64,000 nt of DNA from an uncultured Roseburia sp. (lineage in GTDB: Bacteria > Bacillota > Clostridia > Lachnospirales > Lachnospiraceae), in assembly GCA_944380515.1 (NCBI GenBank), contig CALWHT010000053.1, positions 1 through 64,000 on the forward strand, read 5' to 3'. Positions within the stretch are counted from its first letter, which is position 1, and each line of letters starts with the position of its first letter. The translations under genes and the position numbers were made by a program. Under the pieces are notes generated by a model. That model had not been told where the DNA came from. It searched no databases and was given only the letters and a program-made list of their open reading frames with translations. Below are positions 60,815-64,000 of the stretch, one piece after another.

Positions 60815-63067
60815 ATGAATTTACAGGAAATTGTATCCAAAAGATGCGGAAAAGAGATTGCACAGTGCAGCAATGAGGAGCTTTATTATGCATTGCTTGA
60901 AATGACCAAGGGAATGGCAAAGGAAAAGGTCAGCAATGAGGGAAAGCGTAAGCTGTATTACATCTCCGCGGAGTTTTTGATCGGAAAATTATTATCCAAT
61001 AACTTGATCAATCTCGGCATTTACGAGGATGTAAAAAAATTGCTTGCCGATAACGGAAAAAGCCTTGCGGAAATCGAAGAGGTTGAGCCGGAACCTTCTC
61101 TTGGAAACGGCGGTCTCGGACGTCTTGCGGCGTGCTTTTTGGATTCCATCGCAAGCCTTGGCTTAAACGGCGACGGCGTTGGTTTAAATTATCACTACGG
61201 ACTGTTCAGGCAGGTATTTAAAAACAATCTGCAGAATGAAACGCCGAATCCGTGGATTGAGAAAGAAAGCTGGCTGACCAGAACAGATGTGACCTACCCG
61301 ATTCAATTCGGCGGTTTTACCTTACAGTCCAGATTATATGACATTGATGTGATCGGTTACGATAACCGCACAACGAAGCTGCATTTATTTGATGTGGAGA
61401 CCGTGGATGAAAGTCTGGTTGGCGAGGGCATTGATTTTGATAAAGAGGACATTGCGAGAAACCTGACCCTGTTTTTATACCCGGATGATTCCGATGACAA
61501 AGGAAGAATCCTGCGTGTTTACCAGCAGTATTTTATGGTCAGCAACGCGGCCAGACTTATCATTGACGAGACGCTTGCAAGGGGCGGTGACCTTCACAAA
61601 TTAAATGAGTATGCTGTGATTCAGATTAACGATACGCACCCGAGCATGGTGATTCCGGAATTAATCCGTCTTTTGATGGAGCGCGGAATTTTGATGGACG
61701 AGGCGATTGAGATCGTGACAAAGACCTGTGCGTACACCAACCATACGATTCTTGCGGAGGCGCTTGAAAAATGGCCGATGCATTTCCTGGAGAAGGCCGT
61801 ACCGCAGCTTCTGCCGATTATCTATGAGCTGAACAGCCGCGTGGTAAGAAAATATGACGATAAGTCCGTGGCTATCATCGATGATGAGAAACGTGTTCAT
61901 ATGGCGCATATGGATATTCATTACGGCTACAGTGTCAACGGCGTGGCATACCTTCACACGGAGATTTTGAAGAATACCGAGCTTAATAACTTCTATAAGA
62001 TTTATCCGGAGAAGTTTAACAATAAGACCAACGGTATTACCTTCCGCCGCTGGCTGCTGCACTGCGACCCGGAGCTTGCGGAGTTGATCACCTCCCTGAT
62101 TGGAACGGGCTACAAGAAGGATGCGGCGGAGCTGGAAAAGCTGGGCGCTTACGTGAACGATACGGCTGTGCTTGAGAAGCTGCTTGCCGTAAAGAACGCA
62201 AAGAAAGCGGAGCTTAAGGCGTATCTCGCAAAGACACAGGGCATCGAGCTGGATGATAACTCTATTTACGATATCCAGATCAAGAGACTGCATGAGTATA
62301 AGAGACAGCAGATGAATGCACTCTATGTCATCCACAAATATTTTGAAATTAAGGCAGGGAAAAAACCGGCGCGTCCGATTACCGTAATTTTCGGTGCAAA
62401 AGCGGCTCCGGCATATGTGATTGCAAAGGACATCATCCATTTGATTCTCTGCTTACAGACCCTGATTGCGAACGATCCGGAGGTTTCTCCGTATTTAAAG
62501 GTAGTGATGGTAGAGAACTATAATGTAACCCTGGCGGAGAAATTGATTCCGGCTGCGGATATTCACGAGCAGATTTCTCTTGCATCCAAGGAGGCAAGCG
62601 GTACTTCCAACATGAAGTTTATGCTCAACGGTGCGGTTGCCATCGGAACCATGGACGGGGCAAACGTGGAAATGCACCAGTTTGTCGGTGATGACAACAT
62701 TTACATTTTCGGCGAGTCCTCCGAGGAGGTCATTGCACATTATGAAAAAGCGGATTATGTTTCCAGAAGCTACTATGAGAACGATGAGGACATCAAGCGC
62801 GCGATTGACTTTATTGTCAGCGACGAGATGATGGCAGTCGGCAACAGGGAGAACCTGGAGCGCCTTTACAACGAGCTGTTGAATAAGGACTGGTTCATGA
62901 CGCTTCCGGATTTCAAGGATTACGTAAAGACCAAGGAGCGCATTTACGCGGATTACGAGGACCGCATGGCGTGGGCGAAGAAGATGCTTGTCAATATCAG
63001 CAAAGCCGGATTCTTCTCCTCCGACCGTACGATTGCGCAGTATAATGAGGATATCTGGCATCTGTAA
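60815..63067 (+). CDS. glgP: Glycogen/starch phosphorylase
   Basis: 750 residues from ATG 60815 with AAAAGGAGG upstream; the frame is open to 60758 without a better start. The active site is conserved: [20 protein letters not shown] near 90, [33 protein letters not shown], and the PLP lysine in [14 protein letters not shown] near 605. It releases glucose-1-phosphate from stored glucan. Divergent from the AraC gene; TATAAT at 60693-60698 is a possible -10 with no good -35, compatible with activator dependence. Confidence 0.96.
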   Translation: MNLQEIVSKRCGKEIAQCSNEELYYALLEMTKGMAKEKVSNEGKRKLYYISAEFLIGKLLSNNLINLGIYEDVKKLLADNGKSLAEIEEVEPEPSLGNGGLGRLAACFLDSIASLGLNGDGVGLNYHYGLFRQVFKNNLQNETPNPWIEKESWLTRTDVTYPIQFGGFTLQSRLYDIDVIGYDNRTTKLHLFDVETVDESLVGEGIDFDKEDIARNLTLFLYPDDSDDKGRILRVYQQYFMVSNAARLIIDETLARGGDLHKLNEYAVIQINDTHPSMVIPELIRLLMERGILMDEAIEIVTKTCAYTNHTILAEALEKWPMHFLEKAVPQLLPIIYELNSRVVRKYDDKSVAIIDDEKRVHMAHMDIHYGYSVNGVAYLHTEILKNTELNNFYKIYPEKFNNKTNGITFRRWLLHCDPELAELITSLIGTGYKKDAAELEKLGAYVNDTAVLEKLLAVKNAKKAELKAYLAKTQGIELDDNSIYDIQIKRLHEYKRQQMNALYVIHKYFEIKAGKKPARPITVIFGAKAAPAYVIAKDIIHLILCLQTLIANDPEVSPYLKVVMVENYNVTLAEKLIPAADIHEQISLASKEASGTSNMKFMLNGAVAIGTMDGANVEMHQFVGDDNIYIFGESSEEVIAHYEKADYVSRSYYENDEDIKRAIDFIVSDEMMAVGNRENLERLYNELLNKDWFMTLPDFKDYVKTKERIYADYEDRMAWAKKMLVNISKAGFFSSDRTIAQYNEDIWHL

Positions 63068-63083
63068 AAAATACGGCCATTAC

Positions 63084-63123
63084 AAAAAAGGAACTTGCAC
63101 CTGTGGTGTGAGTTCTTTTTTTT
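63084..63123 (+). terminator. Terminator after glgP
   Basis: Imperfect stem of GAACTTGCACC (63091-63101) with GGTGTGAGTTC (63105-63115), flanked by A6 and T8. Confidence 0.8.
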
Positions 63124-63198
63124 GGTAAGGGAAGATATGAATGGGATATGCGGAATAAAATGGTACTGGGAGAAAAGGAAGGATGAAAAACAAATCAT

Positions 63199-64000
63199 AT
63201 GAATTATATTGATATGCACTGCGATACCCTGGCTAAGGCATGGCTTGGTGGAGAAAAGACTGCAAAACGTCTTCAAGGAACGATGGTCGATGTGGAGAGA
63301 CTGCGCAAAAGCGGGGCAAAAGCGCAGTTTTTTGCAATGTTCCTGCCGCAGAAGAGGGAGGACGGCTGGTTTTTGCCCGAACAGGAAGGCGGCCGGTTCT
63401 CCATGGAGCAGCTCGGGCAGGCGATAGAGGGAATGTATCGGGTATACTGTGATACGATGGAAGCGTGCAAGGATAGCATCGCCCCGGCGTGCTGTTATGC
63501 GGATTTTCAGAAAAACTGGTCGGAAGGAAAAATATCCGCGTTCCTTACGATAGAAAACGGCCATCCCGTATCCGGGAAAATAGAAAATATCGAACGGTTT
63601 TACGGGATGGGCGTGCGCTTGATCACCCTGACCTGGAATGATGCAAACTGCCTGGGATACCCTCACTCCGCGGACCAAAAGGAAATGGAGCGGGGGCTGA
63701 CAAAGTTTGGGCGCGAGGCGGTTGCTTATATGGAAACGCGCGGAATCCTTGTGGATGTGTCACACCTGTCGGACGGCGGCTTTTATGAGGTTGCCGACAT
63801 TGTGAAGGGTCCCTTTGTGGCGTCCCATTCCAACTGCCGGGCCTTGACCCCGGCAACGAGAAATCTGACGGATGAGATGATTCGGGTGCTGGCGGAGCAC
63901 GGCGGCGTTGCGGGGCTGAACTTTGCGCCTGGCTTTTTAAATGGAAGCGAAGGGGATAAGGTCAGCCGCATAGAGCGGATGTGTGACCATGTCGGGCATT
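63199..64000 (+). CDS. Membrane dipeptidase family (peptidase M19), 5' part
   Basis: 267 codons visible; the gene runs off the window. Starts MNYIDMHCDTLAKAWLG with the M19 H-x-D zinc motif, then LTIENGHPVSG (zinc Glu), ILVDVSHLSDGGFYEV and ASHSNCRALTPATRNL (His ligands). These enzymes hydrolyse dipeptides, including D-amino-acid-containing ones. The only in-frame start is ATG 63199, since TGA lies 13-15 bases upstream; the purine-rich GGAAGG is about 16 bases before it, further than usual. Confidence 0.9.
   Translation, partial: MNYIDMHCDTLAKAWLGGEKTAKRLQGTMVDVERLRKSGAKAQFFAMFLPQKREDGWFLPEQEGGRFSMEQLGQAIEGMYRVYCDTMEACKDSIAPACCYADFQKNWSEGKISAFLTIENGHPVSGKIENIERFYGMGVRLITLTWNDANCLGYPHSADQKEMERGLTKFGREAVAYMETRGILVDVSHLSDGGFYEVADIVKGPFVASHSNCRALTPATRNLTDEMIRVLAEHGGVAGLNFAPGFLNGSEGDKVSRIERMCDHVGH

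Overview
The window looks like a chromosomal segment of an anaerobic gut Clostridia, most likely Lachnospiraceae (Bacillota). The main support is the SCIFF peptide and its radical SAM maturase next to a TIGR04086 membrane protein and a fused SecDF, a nine-gene V-type ATPase operon, a HemZ-type radical SAM protein, MecA, and Gram-positive lipoproteins behind strong Shine-Dalgarno sites. Most genes are housekeeping and lie in short + strand operons bounded by hairpin-T terminators. Many promoters are near-consensus sigma-A type with 17-base spacers.

Layout. 1-7752 is a transport cluster: the 3' end of an unknown gene; a dicarboxylate-symporter-like protein with a soluble N-terminal domain resembling a degenerate GHKL/anti-sigma ATPase; a 1136-residue protein fusing binding domains, permease and ATPase of a polar amino acid ABC importer, with a similar GHKL-like tail; a CstA-type carrier; and a sugar-binding-type lipoprotein. 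It ends at a 28-bp perfect inverted repeat. 7871-13443 holds a membrane protein, an FKBP/trigger-factor-like lipoprotein, asnS, a small membrane protein, hemolysin III and an aldose-epimerase homologue. 13497-17847 is the SCIFF locus (TIGR04086, scfA, scfB, secDF). 17967-26383 carries a DUF1294 protein, glyA, a four-gene MacB-like ABC operon with two different adaptors (one with a Thr-Pro-Glu repeat), and a CgeB-like glycosyltransferase. 26484-38072 is information processing and stress: serS, a cyclophilin, a C39-like secreted protease, a GNAT protein, relA/spoT, a glyoxalase-II-like hydrolase, hemZ, hisS and aspS. 38196-41091 has a membrane diguanylate cyclase, mecA and a small ORF. 41234-49845 is the complete V-ATPase operon.

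49860-57366 is the accessory part: a decayed IS66-family element in which all three transposase genes have lost their middles; an A+T-rich minus-strand set (methyltransferase, unknown protein, Fic protein) with three palindromes at exact 26-bp spacing upstream; a degenerate EAL-HDOD protein; a tandem PPK2 kinase; a GNAT protein; and a chimeric remnant joining the start of a GH94 phosphorylase-like gene to the end of an AraC gene. 57448-64000 returns to ordinary metabolism: nagA, an lspA homologue coupled to a PAP2 phosphatase, an AraC regulator that may be leaderless, glycogen phosphorylase, and the start of an M19 dipeptidase cut by the window edge.

Most promising for new biology are the 1-7752 cluster with its shared GHKL-like domains and half/full/half binding-domain layout, the 50914-53330 Fic island with its 26-bp-phased palindromes, and the still poorly understood SCIFF locus. 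All calls come from reading the sequence; no database search was possible.
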